From the NCBI RefSeq assembly GCF_031844705.1, contig NZ_CP134609.1, positions 1,178,001 to 1,242,000 of the forward strand: a DNA stretch of 64,000 nt. The letters are read 5' to 3'. Shown here one piece after another: positions 45,537 through 54,634 of this stretch (position 1 is the first letter of the stretch; each line of letters opens with the position of its first letter). The DNA comes from Streptomyces sp. ITFR-16 (GTDB lineage Bacteria; Actinomycetota; Actinomycetes; Streptomycetales; Streptomycetaceae). Both the position numbers and the translations under genes were made by a program. Under the pieces are notes generated by a model. That model did not search any database. It had not been told where the DNA came from and worked only from the letters and a program-made list of their open reading frames with translations.

Positions 45537-46292
45537 TCAACTCCCGATGAATCCGCCGCCGTTCACGTCGACCACCGCGCCGTTCACGAAACCCGCCTGG
45601 TCCGAGGCCAGGTAGCGGATCGCCGAGGCGACCTCGGCCGCTGTACCCAGCCGACGGGCCGGCGTCGTCATGGCGGCGTTCTGGAGAACTTGAGGGTCGG
45701 ACGTGCGGGCGAGCGGCGTCTCGATCTGCCCAGGCGCCACGCAGTTGGCGGTGATCCCGTACCGGGCGTAGTCGCCCGCGATCTTGCGGGTCATACCGAT
45801 GAGCCCGGCCTTCGAAGCCGAGTAGTGCGTGCCTGCCCGGTCCGAGTAGGTACGGCCGGCGCGCGAGGCCACGTTGATGATCCGGCCCCAGCCCTTCTCT
45901 CTCATCGGCGCGACAGCTCTTTGGCAGAGCAGGAAAGGTGCGGACAGGTTGATGCGCATCACCCTGTCCCACTCCTCCAAGGACAGATCCTCGAAACCCG
46001 GGACGATCCCGTTCCGTTTGGGGTGGATCCCGGCGTTGTTCACCAAGATGTCGCAGGGTCCCACCAGTTCATGCATGCGCCCGACCGCGGTGTCGATCTG
46101 CTGGTGGTTCCCCAGGTCCGCCACGAGCGGGAGTACCCGGTGGCCCTCGGCCTCGATCCGCTCCGCCACCGCCCAAACGGCCTCGCTCCGGTCGAGCAGC
46201 ACGACGGTGGACTCCTCTGCGAGGAGGGTTGCGACGGCCAGTCCGATTCCGCTCGCGGCCCCGGTGATCAATGCGACTTTCTGGTCCGGCAT
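45537..46292 (-). CDS. SDR-family dehydrogenase (catabolic operon, last gene)
   Basis: A 251-residue classical SDR: NAD(P) site ALITGAASGIGLAVATLLAE, structural NNAG in DILVNNAGIHP, catalytic Ser in INVASRAGRTYS and the YxxxK in HYSASKAGLIG. A C-terminal ANCVAPGQIETPL follows. It acts on a hydroxyl/keto group of an unidentified ring intermediate. Clearly paralogous to the SDR at 48,470 in the same operon. ATG has CGGAG upstream. Confidence 0.85.
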   Translation of the reverse strand: MPDQKVALITGAASGIGLAVATLLAEESTVVLLDRSEAVWAVAERIEAEGHRVLPLVADLGNHQQIDTAVGRMHELVGPCDILVNNAGIHPKRNGIVPGFEDLSLEEWDRVMRINLSAPFLLCQRAVAPMREKGWGRIINVASRAGRTYSDRAGTHYSASKAGLIGMTRKIAGDYARYGITANCVAPGQIETPLARTSDPQVLQNAAMTTPARRLGTAAEVASAIRYLASDQAGFVNGAVVDVNGGGFIGS

Positions 46293-46393
46293 GAATTTCT
46301 CCGTTCACTCGGGACCATGCGGTCCGCCGTCACCTCGATGTGGTGGATGGCTCGATCTGCCGCCGAGTCCCTATCCCTCAGGTCGAGCCTTCC

Positions 46394-46909
46394 TCACTCG
46401 GTGCGCCCGGTGCCGATCATGGCCGCCGCCAGAATGCAGGGTTCGTCGTAGTGGTTCTTCCAGGCATGCGCGACACCCCCCAAGATCACACAGGTGCCCG
46501 GTCCGAGCGTGCGGACCTCCCCGCTGCCCAGTTCCAGGTCCACCTTGCCGGAGAGGATCACGTCGTAGTCGAGGGTGTCCGTCGCATGCATCGACGGTTC
46601 GGTGTGGTTTCCGGCGCGCATGTTGGGGTCTTCGGTGTGCGACCTGTCGAACCGACGCTTGCCGGCCGAGTGCGGCGGCAGGCACACGATTCCGAACTGA
46701 CTGCCGCCCGGCCCGGGGAAACGCATGACATCCGGCGCCCGACCGAGGTTGGCAGGCAGCGAGGAGTCGGTCGGGGCGGCCCACAGCCACAGCGATTCCA
46801 GGGCACCCGGGTCGAAGCGCTCGGCCGGGCTGCCGGGGTCCGCGAACTCCTCGACACCGTCCTCGTTGGTCCTGGCGAAGACAACCTCAATGTTTTTCAG
46901 GTACTCCAT
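46394..46909 (-). CDS. Cupin-domain protein
   Basis: A 171-residue protein with one cupin barrel in the second half: ATDTLDYDVILSGKVDLELG (strands 1-4) and PGTCVILGGVAHAWKNHYDE, which carries a metal-ligand histidine. The first half has SLWLWAAPTDSSLPAN and GGSQFGIVCLPPHSAGKRRF. No catalytic assignment is possible. Ribosome site GAGGAGG before ATG 46909. In the operon between the flavoprotein and the SDR, so it may be an isomerase or a ring-modifying enzyme. Confidence 0.75.
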   Translation of the reverse strand: MEYLKNIEVVFARTNEDGVEEFADPGSPAERFDPGALESLWLWAAPTDSSLPANLGRAPDVMRFPGPGGSQFGIVCLPPHSAGKRRFDRSHTEDPNMRAGNHTEPSMHATDTLDYDVILSGKVDLELGSGEVRTLGPGTCVILGGVAHAWKNHYDEPCILAAAMIGTGRTE

Positions 46910-46987
46910 GGTTCCTCCTCTGTTCGGGGGCCTTTGGGGACAGGATCGGGGCCGGGCCGCCGAAGCGGTCTCAGCCCGCCTTGCCGC

Positions 46988-48367
46988 TCATGCCCTCTCT
47001 GCGATGGCGTGCGCATGTGCCGCGGCCTTCCCCGCCCACATGCCGGTGATGAAACACGGGGCCAGACCCCCGGCGTAGGCCCAGTGCGAAATACCGCCCA
47101 CGTCCGCTCCCCCGGCGAAGAGACCGGGAACCGGCCGCCCGTCGGGGTCGAGAACCTCGCCGTCGAGCGAAACGCGCACGCCGCCGAAGGTGAAGGTGAT
47201 GGCCGGCTGGACCTCCACCGCGTAGAAGGGCGCTGTCTGCGGTGCCCGCGCGTCCGGTGCGACGGGCACCCCGAGGGCCTGCGCCGACGAGGAACTCACC
47301 GCTTCGGCGTACGTCTGCATCGTCAGCCGCAACGCGTCGCGGGCCACACCCCACTCCGCCACCTGGTCGATGATCGCGTCGAGCGTGTCCGCCGTGGCCG
47401 TCCGTGCGCCGGCGCTCCGCGCGCGCTCGAAGCGGTCCACCCTGCCGACACCCGGGAACGGCTCGTCGGTGCCCTCGTTGCGGCGGACGTGGTCATCGAA
47501 GATCAGCACACCGCGGGCACCAGGTGCGCGCAGCACGACCTGGGACAGGACCGAGTCACCGACCCGCTCGTCGGCGAGCCGCCCGCCGTCCATCCCGACC
47601 AGGACCGACGCCGCCGAGTGGTACTGGGTGAGAGGACGGAACTCCTCCGGCTCGAACGATGTGACCGGGTGGGCGATGAGATGGCCGTAAAAGGTGGACA
47701 TTCCCTTTGTTCCCGCCCCGCCCGCGGACTGCGCCAGGCGAAAGCCGTCGCCCACACTGCCCGGGTTCGAGCGGACCAGCAGATGGTCGGCGTTCTGCCC
47801 CATATAGCGGGCCAGCATCTCCCGGTTTCCCTGGAACCCGCCGGAGGCGAGGACGACCGACTTCGCCCGGATCGTGGTCAGTGTCCCGTCCGCCGACCTG
47901 GCGAGGACGCCTGCGACACGGTCGCGCTCCTGGACGAGGCCGACCGCGGCGGTCTCCAGCAAAACCTGCCCGCCGGCCTCGACGACGGCCTTCTGCGCGT
48001 ATGCCAGCAGCCCGGTGATGTCCAGTTTGTACCCGACCCCGAACCTGTTGCCGGACCGGATCGGCCGGTCCGCGATGGTCACGCCCAGCGAGCGGATGAA
48101 GTCAGCCGCGACATGGTGGTGAGCATGCAGCTTGTACTGCATCTCCCGATTGCCGAGCCGGGCCAGCTCGTCGAACTTCGTTCGGTCCTCGAATGTCCAG
48201 AAGCCACCCGCGGACAAAGCCGCCGAACCTCCGCCGACCGGCCGCTTCTCCAGAAGTGTCACCGTGGCGTCCTCCGCCAGCGCGGCCAGGGCCGCACCGC
48301 TCCCGGATGCCCCACTGCCCACCACGACGACATCGGTCCTGAACTCTCTGCTGTCGGTAAATCCCAT
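46988..48367 (-). CDS. KstD/fumarate-reductase-like FAD dehydrogenase
   Basis: A 459-residue flavoprotein of the FAD_binding_2 family, which includes 3-ketosteroid dehydrogenases and cyclic desaturases. FAD site DVVVVGSGASGSGAALAALA at the N-terminus, GGGSAALSAGGFW next to it, and the C-terminal FAD motif GLFAGGADVGGISHWAYAGG. The substrate-cap domain lies between. Members insert double bonds next to carbonyl groups, so this enzyme could aromatise or desaturate an alicyclic ring. Its relative is at 57,969 in the same cluster. GAGGGAGA before ATG 48367. Confidence 0.85.
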   Translation of the reverse strand: MGFTDSREFRTDVVVVGSGASGSGAALAALAEDATVTLLEKRPVGGGSAALSAGGFWTFEDRTKFDELARLGNREMQYKLHAHHHVAADFIRSLGVTIADRPIRSGNRFGVGYKLDITGLLAYAQKAVVEAGGQVLLETAAVGLVQERDRVAGVLARSADGTLTTIRAKSVVLASGGFQGNREMLARYMGQNADHLLVRSNPGSVGDGFRLAQSAGGAGTKGMSTFYGHLIAHPVTSFEPEEFRPLTQYHSAASVLVGMDGGRLADERVGDSVLSQVVLRAPGARGVLIFDDHVRRNEGTDEPFPGVGRVDRFERARSAGARTATADTLDAIIDQVAEWGVARDALRLTMQTYAEAVSSSSAQALGVPVAPDARAPQTAPFYAVEVQPAITFTFGGVRVSLDGEVLDPDGRPVPGLFAGGADVGGISHWAYAGGLAPCFITGMWAGKAAAHAHAIAERA

Positions 48368-48469
48368 GGTTCTCTCCCTCGGCCGGCGCCATCAGCATGG
48401 TGCAACGCTGCTGCCGGCGGCTTTCCCGCAGCGGTCTTCTCGAAGATCGAGCTCTTACTCGTCCCGGCG

Positions 48470-49231
48470 TCAGCCGAGGACACCACCGTTGACGTCGATC
48501 ACCGCCCCGGTGACGAATCCGGCACGCTCCGAAACCAGGTACTCGACTGCGGCCGACACCTCGTCCGGGCGTCCCATCCGGGCCGCTGGGGTCTGGCTCA
48601 CGAAGGCAGCCCCCATCGCCGCGCCGGACGGGTTGCCGTTGGTCAGCGGTGTCTCGATCCTGCCGGGGGCGACACAGTTGGCGGTGACCCCGTACGGTCC
48701 GCCTTCACCCGCGACGGTCCGGGTGAAGCCGATCAGCGCGGCCTTGGTGGCGGCGTAGTGGGCTCCGGCCTGCGGAACATACATCCGGCCGGCCCGTGAC
48801 GACATGTTGACGATGCGCCCCCAGCCCTGGTTCTTCATCAGCGGAAGTGCCCACGCGCAGAGCCGGAACGCCGCAGTGAGGTTGACCGCGAGCACCTGCT
48901 CCCACTGCTCCACGGGGATGTCCGCCAGGTCGAGCCGGGTGCCGTCCGGTGCCTTCGGGCTGAGTGCCGCGTTGTTGACGAGGATGTCGCAGCGTCCGTA
49001 CTCCTCGGTCAGGAACCCGGTCAACGCGGTGACGGCCACTCCGTCGCCGAGGTCGACCTCGTGTCCCACGGCCTGACGGCACTCCGCGCCAAGGGCGTCC
49101 GCGACATCCTTGACCGCAGGGGAGCGGTCGAGCAGGACGAGCGTTCTGTCCGGGGCCGCGAGTCCTTTCGCGATGGCGGCACCGAGCCCCTGCGCGGCGC
49201 CGGTGATGACGGTGAGCCTGGATGTCTCCAT
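48470..49231 (-). CDS. SDR-family dehydrogenase (catabolic operon)
   Basis: A 253-residue classical SDR. NAD(P) site TVITGAAQGLGAAIAKGLAA, DILVNNAALSPKAPD, VNMSSRAGRMYVPQAGAHYA with catalytic Ser and Tyr and the following Lys in ATKAALIG, and GVTANCVAPGRIETPLTNG. The YxxxK is YAATK. Closely similar to the SDR at 45,537, so the pathway probably contains two related alcohol/ketone steps or the two act as a pair. AAGGAGG before ATG. Confidence 0.86.
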   Translation of the reverse strand: METSRLTVITGAAQGLGAAIAKGLAAPDRTLVLLDRSPAVKDVADALGAECRQAVGHEVDLGDGVAVTALTGFLTEEYGRCDILVNNAALSPKAPDGTRLDLADIPVEQWEQVLAVNLTAAFRLCAWALPLMKNQGWGRIVNMSSRAGRMYVPQAGAHYAATKAALIGFTRTVAGEGGPYGVTANCVAPGRIETPLTNGNPSGAAMGAAFVSQTPAARMGRPDEVSAAVEYLVSERAGFVTGAVIDVNGGVLG

Positions 49232-49246
49232 GATCGTCCTCCTTGG

Positions 49247-50608
49247 TCACCCGGGCAGAGAGTCGCCGGCGGGGCGGAGCTGGGACCCCTCCCGGTCGCT
49301 CTCTGCCTGGAGGGGTTTGAGAGCGGTCTCCCTGACGAACGTGATCGTGGCGAGACCGACCACCATGATCCCCAGGAACCACCAGGTCAGGGACGTGATC
49401 GTGTGGGTGGAGTCGATCAGCCGAGTAATCACGAGAGGGGCGAAGCCGGTCACGATGAAGGCCAGGTTGGACCCGAGCGCAGTACCCGTGTACCGAACGT
49501 TGCGCGGCATCATCTCAGCGTAGAACACGTATCCCGGAACGATCGTCCAGGCGTGGACGAGCATGAAGACCGTGAAAGCCGCACCCAGTGCCACGATGTT
49601 CGTCGCCTTGTCGAGGATGAGGAGGACCGGGTAGGCCAGGACCACGAAACCGGCGTATCCGGTGATGATGACGCGCTTGCGTCCCAGCTTGTCACTGAGC
49701 AGCCCGACCATGGGGTACGTGAGCACGGCCAAGGCGATCGCGATGGCGATCATCCAGTAGACGGGCTCGGATCCCAGCCCGCGGTTCTTGATCAGGTAAG
49801 TGCCGAAGTAGGAGACCGCGACGTTACCGGTGCCGGTCATGGCGACGGTGAGCAGGAAGACCTGCACCACCTTGACGGGGTGTCTGGTGATCACTTCCCG
49901 CATTGGGCTGCGCACGATCTCGGACTTCGGAATCGCCTTGAACTCGGGTGTCTCCTCGATCTTGAGCCGGTAGGCGAGGCAGAGCAGCGTCAGCGGCACG
50001 ACAGCCAGGAAGGGAATGCGCCATCCCCAGGAGGCCATCTGGTCGGGTGACACGAGCGAGGAAGCCAGCCCGCACACGGCTGCGGCGGCGGAGAAGCCGC
50101 CGACCGAGCCCATGGCCATGGCCGAGGCGTAAAAGCCGCGGCGGCCGTCGGGTGCGGTCTCGGCGATGTAGGCGGCGGCACCGGCGGATTCCCCGCCCGC
50201 GCAGAACCCCTGGACCATGCGAGCCAGCAGAAGGAGCACGCTCGCGGTGGCGCCCAGGGTCGCGTAACTCGGGAGGAAGCCGATCAGCGCACTGGCCGCG
50301 CCCATGGTGACGACGGTGAGGACCAGAGCACGCCGTCGGCCCGCACGGTCGCCGAGCCGTCCGAAGAACCAGCCGCCGAGCGGTCGGACCAGATACGACG
50401 AGGCGAAGACTCCGAAGGTGAGCAGCAGGCCCACTAGAGGGTCGTCGCCTGGGAAGAACTGCGGGGCGATGTAGACCGCCACGAAGGCGTAGATCCCGAA
50501 GTCGAAGTACTCGATGAGCGTGCCCAGGCCGCCGGCCGTGGTCGCTCGGCGGATCATCCGCCGTCTGCCGGGGTCCAGACCCCCTGTCGGCGAGCTCAGA
50601 ATCGTCAT
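49247..50608 (-). CDS. MHS-family MFS transporter (organic/aromatic acid uptake)
   Basis: A 453-residue symporter of the metabolite:H+ family (ShiA/PcaT/KgtP group). First helix GGLGTLIEYFDFGIYAFVAV has the family acidic EYFDF, the loop 2-3 motif is GRLGDRAGRRRALVLTVVTM, and GFCAGGESAGAAAYIAE is the helix-5 motif with Glu. Twelve helices can be counted. The ATG at 50608 is preferred over one 13 codons upstream because CTGGAG precedes it. Inside the aromatic-catabolism operon it probably imports the pathway substrate. Confidence 0.87.
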   Translation of the reverse strand: MTILSSPTGGLDPGRRRMIRRATTAGGLGTLIEYFDFGIYAFVAVYIAPQFFPGDDPLVGLLLTFGVFASSYLVRPLGGWFFGRLGDRAGRRRALVLTVVTMGAASALIGFLPSYATLGATASVLLLLARMVQGFCAGGESAGAAAYIAETAPDGRRGFYASAMAMGSVGGFSAAAAVCGLASSLVSPDQMASWGWRIPFLAVVPLTLLCLAYRLKIEETPEFKAIPKSEIVRSPMREVITRHPVKVVQVFLLTVAMTGTGNVAVSYFGTYLIKNRGLGSEPVYWMIAIAIALAVLTYPMVGLLSDKLGRKRVIITGYAGFVVLAYPVLLILDKATNIVALGAAFTVFMLVHAWTIVPGYVFYAEMMPRNVRYTGTALGSNLAFIVTGFAPLVITRLIDSTHTITSLTWWFLGIMVVGLATITFVRETALKPLQAESDREGSQLRPAGDSLPG

Positions 50609-50687
50609 CTGTATCTCCAGTGATCTCTGTGACGGGTGGTGGGGCACTCACCGGAAAGCCGGGCGGTGCCGCTCGGGCCTTTGAAGC

Positions 50688-52349
50688 TCATGCGCAGACC
50701 GGCGAGGTCGCCGAGGCCGGGGCAGTTCGCCCGGCCACCTGGGTAAGGGTGTCTACCGCGCCCTCGATTGCGTCGCCGCGCCAGGCGACCTGGCCGTCCG
50801 GGCGGACCAGGACCAGTGCGCGTTCGTAGAGTTCGGCGGCTTCGGGGTTGTTGATGTCTACCCGTCGAAGCGGTACGGACATGGCGACTGCCGCGCTCTC
50901 CAGCGGACCGGTCACGGCGCGGTCGTCGAACCGCAGCAGTACGAAGCCGAGGCCGAACTCGTCGAGGACCGATTGGGTCTGTGCCTTGTCGAGCCAGATG
51001 TGCGGGGCCCTGGAGCCGGGCCGGGCGGTCTGGACGTAGCGGGAGACCTCAAGTTCCGGGGCGGGCGTGCCATCGGGTACCACCACGGGCGATCCCTCGT
51101 AGAGGTAGCCCAGATGGATGCCGATGGAGTGCCATTCACGGCTCATCATCGCCGTGTACTCGTCCCCGAACTGGTTCCGCGCGTCGACCGCCGCCTTGCT
51201 CATGTCGGAAGGGTCGAAGATCACGGGGTCCGGCCGGGAGAGCCGCGGGTTCAGCATCCGGCGCAGGTTGTCGCTCGCCTCGCCCACGTTTCGCTCGGCG
51301 ACCGGTCGCTGCTCGATCTCGTAACTGTCCAGCAGTACATCGCCACCCCACCCCTGCAGGCAGGCGACCAGCTTCCAGGACAGGTTGACGATGTCGAGCA
51401 GCCCGGTGTTCATTCCGAACCCGCCGGTCGGCGAGGTCAGGTGGGCGGCGTCACCGGCGATGAAGACCCGCCCTCGCCGGTAGGACTCCGCGACCAGCTG
51501 CTGTCTCACCCACGGAAGGATGGAGAGGATCTCGAAGTCGAAGTCGTGTCCGACCGCGCGGACGATCGCCTGCCGCAGCTCCTCCTCGGTCGCCTCACGG
51601 TGCTCACCGTCACCGATGAGCGAGAAACGCCACTGGTCGCGGCCGTTGATGGCGACGAGCGTGGCCCAGGTTCCTTCGGGCCCGATGAAGATGTAGCGGT
51701 AGGCGGGCTTCTTGTCGTGCAACCGCTCCAGGTTGTCGCAGCGGAAAATGGCGTTGGTGGTGTAGGTGAGTGTGCCCTCTCCGGCCATCTCGATGCCGAG
51801 GGCGGTGCGCACCGTGCTGGCCCCTCCGTCCGCGCCGACCAGGTAGTCGGCTTCGACCTCGTAGGTGCGACCGTCCTCGACCGAACGCAGAGTCGCGGTG
51901 ACGCCGTCGCCGTGGTCGGTGAAGGAGATGAGTTCGGTGCGGTAGCGGATGTCCGAGAGTCCGGAGCGTCCGGCGAAACCGGTCAGCACCGGGTCGAAGA
52001 AGTTCTGCGGGCACCGCTCACGGTGTTGCGGGCTCTGCGGCGGGCACTTTTCATCGCGGGGAGCCGGGAACTCCTCCCGGCCGAACTCGAAGCTGTTCAG
52101 GTCGGCCACCCAGGCGTTGTCCTGGACGTAGCCGCGGTTGTAGCCGGCCGATTCGACCTCGTCGACGATGCCCCAGCGGCGGCAGAACTCCATGCTGCGG
52201 ATGCCGACCATGTCCATCTTCGGCTGGAAGACCGACCCGTCCCGACGCTCGACAAGGACGGAGCGCACCCCCCGCCAGCCGAGGTCTCCGGCAAGGGCCA
52301 GCCCGACCGGCCCGGCTCCGACTATCAGCACCGGCACTCGCTCGACCAT
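50688..52349 (-). CDS. Class A flavoprotein ring hydroxylase (MhpA/PheA/TfdB-like)
   Basis: A 553-residue FAD- and NAD(P)H-dependent aromatic monooxygenase. FAD site VLIVGAGPVGLALAGDLGWR, then the DG motif DYLVGADGGASTVR near residue 175, and GD motif RVFIAGDAAHLTSPTGGFGM near residue 300. The C-terminal thioredoxin-like domain of the phenol-hydroxylase group is present. Such enzymes put a hydroxyl ortho or para to an existing one. The ATG at 52349 is preferred, with AAAGGG eight bases upstream; another ATG at 52376 has none. First gene of the six-gene operon; a palindromic operator lies about 100 bases upstream. Confidence 0.85.
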   Translation of the reverse strand: MVERVPVLIVGAGPVGLALAGDLGWRGVRSVLVERRDGSVFQPKMDMVGIRSMEFCRRWGIVDEVESAGYNRGYVQDNAWVADLNSFEFGREEFPAPRDEKCPPQSPQHRERCPQNFFDPVLTGFAGRSGLSDIRYRTELISFTDHGDGVTATLRSVEDGRTYEVEADYLVGADGGASTVRTALGIEMAGEGTLTYTTNAIFRCDNLERLHDKKPAYRYIFIGPEGTWATLVAINGRDQWRFSLIGDGEHREATEEELRQAIVRAVGHDFDFEILSILPWVRQQLVAESYRRGRVFIAGDAAHLTSPTGGFGMNTGLLDIVNLSWKLVACLQGWGGDVLLDSYEIEQRPVAERNVGEASDNLRRMLNPRLSRPDPVIFDPSDMSKAAVDARNQFGDEYTAMMSREWHSIGIHLGYLYEGSPVVVPDGTPAPELEVSRYVQTARPGSRAPHIWLDKAQTQSVLDEFGLGFVLLRFDDRAVTGPLESAAVAMSVPLRRVDINNPEAAELYERALVLVRPDGQVAWRGDAIEGAVDTLTQVAGRTAPASATSPVCA

Positions 52350-52445
52350 GCGTACAGCCCTTTCGTTCGGTTCCATTCACACATCGGCCACAGGAGCGGC
52401 CTGGCGCGATACACATTGGCAACACCGCGTTGACCGCACAGTAAA

Positions 52446-52461
52446 GGTCAAATCATTTGCC
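52446..52461. promoter_or_regulatory. FadR-type operator, copy 1 (monooxygenase promoter)
   Basis: GGTCAAATCATTTGCC, with perfect dyad CAAAT-C-ATTTG, about 100 bases before the monooxygenase start, in an AT-rich island of the 366-base divergent spacer. Copy 3 at 57,809 differs by one base. The rest of the spacer (to 52,678) shows no gene. Confidence 0.65.
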
Positions 52462-52678
52462 AGTCAATGCTTCGGGGAAAGCTTTTGGGTTCCGCCCGCA
52501 GAAGGGGGCCGCGATTCCCGCCGAACGCACGGGGCCGGCGACGGCGACGCCCGGCGAGGTGGCGGACACGGGGCGTGAGGCGGTGAGCGGTGCATGACCG
52601 GCAGGTGGCGGTGCGGAGTCTCGCGCGGGAGGTTGCCGAAGATGGCCAACCGCACTTGCTGAGGGGGTTCGTCTAAAT

Positions 52679-52694
52679 GGTCAATACATTTCAC
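52679..52694. promoter_or_regulatory. FadR-type operator, copy 2 (regulator's own promoter)
   Basis: GGTCAATACATTTCAC matches copy 1 at 12 of 16 positions, including GGTCAA and CATTT. It lies just upstream of a -10-like TAGTGT (52703-52708) and 22 bases before the preferred start of the regulator, so it could mediate autorepression. Confidence 0.5.
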
Positions 52695-52715
52695 GAACGG
52701 GCTAGTGTGGTTCGC

Positions 52716-53519
52716 ATGGATGAATCTCTCCCCGCCGCGACGCAGCCGACCGCCGGAACCGGTAACCGGCGCACGAAGGCCCAGAGCGCGGCCTTCACAC
52801 CAGTACGCGCCAAGCGCGGATACGAGTACATCGTCGAGCAGGTCCGCGACGCGATCCATTCGGGCCGCTTCAAGCCGGGCGACCAGCTTCCGACGGAGAG
52901 GGAGATGGCCGAGGCCTTCAAGGTGAGCCGACACGGCGTGCGAGAGGCCATCCGGGGCCTCGAATCAAACGGACTCGTCGAGGTCCGCTTGGGCGTGCTC
53001 GGCGGCATCTTTGTCCGTGAGGGTGACCCGCGAACCGTCACGCGCGCGCTCAGCGACCTCGCGTCGCTTGGCGCCTTCTCCTCCGAGAGCCTCCTGGAGG
53101 CGCGCATCCTGCTGAGTTCGGATGTCCTGCGGCTGGCTTGCGAGCGGGCGACGAAGGATGATCTGCAGCGGCTGGAGGACGACATCGTGGTGGTCGAGAA
53201 CCTTGTCGCCGAACCCGGCGCCGAGCGAACCTCACACCTCACCGAGTTCTACCGTCTGCTCGCGGCGGCGACCCATAACGAGGTGCTGGTCGCGCTCACC
53301 GATTCGCTCGCGCAGATCGTCCACGCCCGCCTCAACCGGGCCGCCGCTCCGCCGAATCCGGACATCGGCCGCATCCGGCGGAACATTCTGAACTACATCC
53401 GGGAGCGGGACGCCGAGCACGCCGTCGAAGAGATCACCCAGCACCTGACACAGCTGGAGCACACGCTGCTCGCCGCAGAGCAGAGCCGCAGGGCGCAGGG
53501 CGGGGTAGGGGCGAGGTGA
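52716..53519 (+). CDS. FadR-type GntR regulator of the aromatic cluster
   Basis: A 267-residue GntR-family regulator. The winged helix (about residues 33-100) reads VEQVRDAIHSGRFKPGDQLP, EREMAEAFKVSRHGVREAIR and GLVEVRLGVLGGIFV. The all-helical FCD effector domain has ACERATKDDLQRLEDDIVVV and the metal/ligand His in FYRLLAAATHNEVLV. The start at 52716 is chosen because the ATG at 52677 would place an operator copy inside the gene and no ribosome site precedes either; the TAGTGT -10 suggests an mRNA with almost no leader. It is central to the cluster and probably controls both flanking operons. Confidence 0.85.
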   Translation: MDESLPAATQPTAGTGNRRTKAQSAAFTPVRAKRGYEYIVEQVRDAIHSGRFKPGDQLPTEREMAEAFKVSRHGVREAIRGLESNGLVEVRLGVLGGIFVREGDPRTVTRALSDLASLGAFSSESLLEARILLSSDVLRLACERATKDDLQRLEDDIVVVENLVAEPGAERTSHLTEFYRLLAAATHNEVLVALTDSLAQIVHARLNRAAAPPNPDIGRIRRNILNYIRERDAEHAVEEITQHLTQLEHTLLAAEQSRRAQGGVGAR

Positions 53520-53521
53520 GC

Positions 53522-53561
53522 CGCTGGTATCTGGCCGGACCCGCCCGGCCAGATACCAGCG
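53522..53561. terminator. 17-bp bidirectional terminator hairpin
   Basis: CGCTGGTATCTGGCCGG (53522-53538) pairs perfectly with CCGGCCAGATACCAGCG (53545-53561) around a 6-base loop, between the convergent stops of the GntR gene and the lyase gene. Confidence 0.85.
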
Positions 53562-53564
53562 CTG

Positions 53565-54446
53565 TCATGAGACGTGCGGGGGGCGGACCGCGTAGCGCTC
53601 TTCAAGGGAGTCGAAGAAGGACTTGCCCACCAGGCGCTGACGCTCCGCCCAGCCGGTGAGGTGCCGGGAGGCCGCCACGAGCGAACCAGTGCGGTGCAAC
53701 TCCTCCAACGCGGCCAGTGTGCCCTTGATCGCACCCTGGAGTGCCGCGTTGGCGAACAGGGCGATGGTGAAGCCATTCAACTCGTCGAGGGGCAACAGCG
53801 GCGTCCGGCCACCCTCGACCAGGTTCACCACCTGGGCCCCGCCCAGCTTCTCGGGGATGGCCCGGAGCTCCTCGACCGTCTGCGGCGCCTCGACGAAGAT
53901 GACGTCCGCCCCGGCCTCTCGGTACGCGGTCGCACGGTCCAGCGCGGCGGCGAACCCTTCGTTCGCCCGCGCATCGGTACGGGCGATGATCGCGAGCCGC
54001 TCGTCCTCCCTGGCCTCGACAGCGGCCCGCACCTTCTGGACCATCTCGTCGGCCCCTACGAGCTCCTTCCCGGCGAAGTGGCCGCATCGCTTGGGCGAGC
54101 GCTGGTCCTCCAGCTGGATCGCGTCGGCACCGGCCCGCTCCAGCTCCCGCACCGTCCGGCGGACGCCCACCGCGTTGCCGAAGCCGGTGTCGGCGTCGAC
54201 GATCAGCGGGACATCGACGGCCTCCCGGATCGCTCCTACGTGCGCGGTCAGCTCGGTCAGCGTCACCAAGCCGATGTCGGGCGCGCCCAGGAACGTGTTC
54301 GCGACACCCGCGCCCGTCACGTAGACCGCCTCGAACCCGACCTCCACCGCGAGCCGCGCTGTCAGGGCGTTGGCCGCGCCCGGCACCGCCGTCACCGTGG
54401 GCGATGCGATCAGTCGCCGCATCGCGTCTCTGCTGGAACTGCCCAT
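53565..54446 (-). CDS. PEP-mutase/isocitrate-lyase-family C-C lyase
   Basis: A 293-residue ICL/PEPM-superfamily enzyme of the methylisocitrate lyase / dimethylmalate lyase / CPEP-mutase group. The Mg-binding DADTGFGNAVGV is near residue 85 and the catalytic loop KRCGHFAGK near residue 120, where KRCGH is the mark of lyases rather than phosphonate mutases. Then RTDARA and FVEAPQTVEEL. It would cleave a 2-hydroxy (methyl-substituted) dicarboxylic acid into pyruvate or a related ketoacid plus an acid. RBS AGGAGAG. It lies downstream of prpF, separated by 189 bases and a hairpin, so it may also have its own promoter. Confidence 0.82.
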   Translation of the reverse strand: MGSSSRDAMRRLIASPTVTAVPGAANALTARLAVEVGFEAVYVTGAGVANTFLGAPDIGLVTLTELTAHVGAIREAVDVPLIVDADTGFGNAVGVRRTVRELERAGADAIQLEDQRSPKRCGHFAGKELVGADEMVQKVRAAVEAREDERLAIIARTDARANEGFAAALDRATAYREAGADVIFVEAPQTVEELRAIPEKLGGAQVVNLVEGGRTPLLPLDELNGFTIALFANAALQGAIKGTLAALEELHRTGSLVAASRHLTGWAERQRLVGKSFFDSLEERYAVRPPHVS

Positions 54447-54578
54447 GATTACGCTCTCCTGAACTCGAATGCTTCCATCGTTTTAAGTTTGCGGAAGAGG
54501 GGCGACGCCTTTGGGCCTACAGCTCCTTGCGCGGCTGCCCGGGAACGATGCCACCGCCGGGTCCGTCGTCCACGACGG

Positions 54579-54600
54579 GTCTCGACTCGTCCGTCGAGAC
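54579..54600 (-). terminator. 8-bp hairpin between prpF-like and lyase genes
   Basis: GTCTCGAC (54579-54586) pairs with GTCGAGAC (54593-54600). It falls in the 189-base gap inside the gentisate operon and could attenuate transcription before the lyase gene. Confidence 0.45.
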
Positions 54601-54634
54601 GTGCACTCCGCCGGCTCGGCTCCCGGACGAGCCG

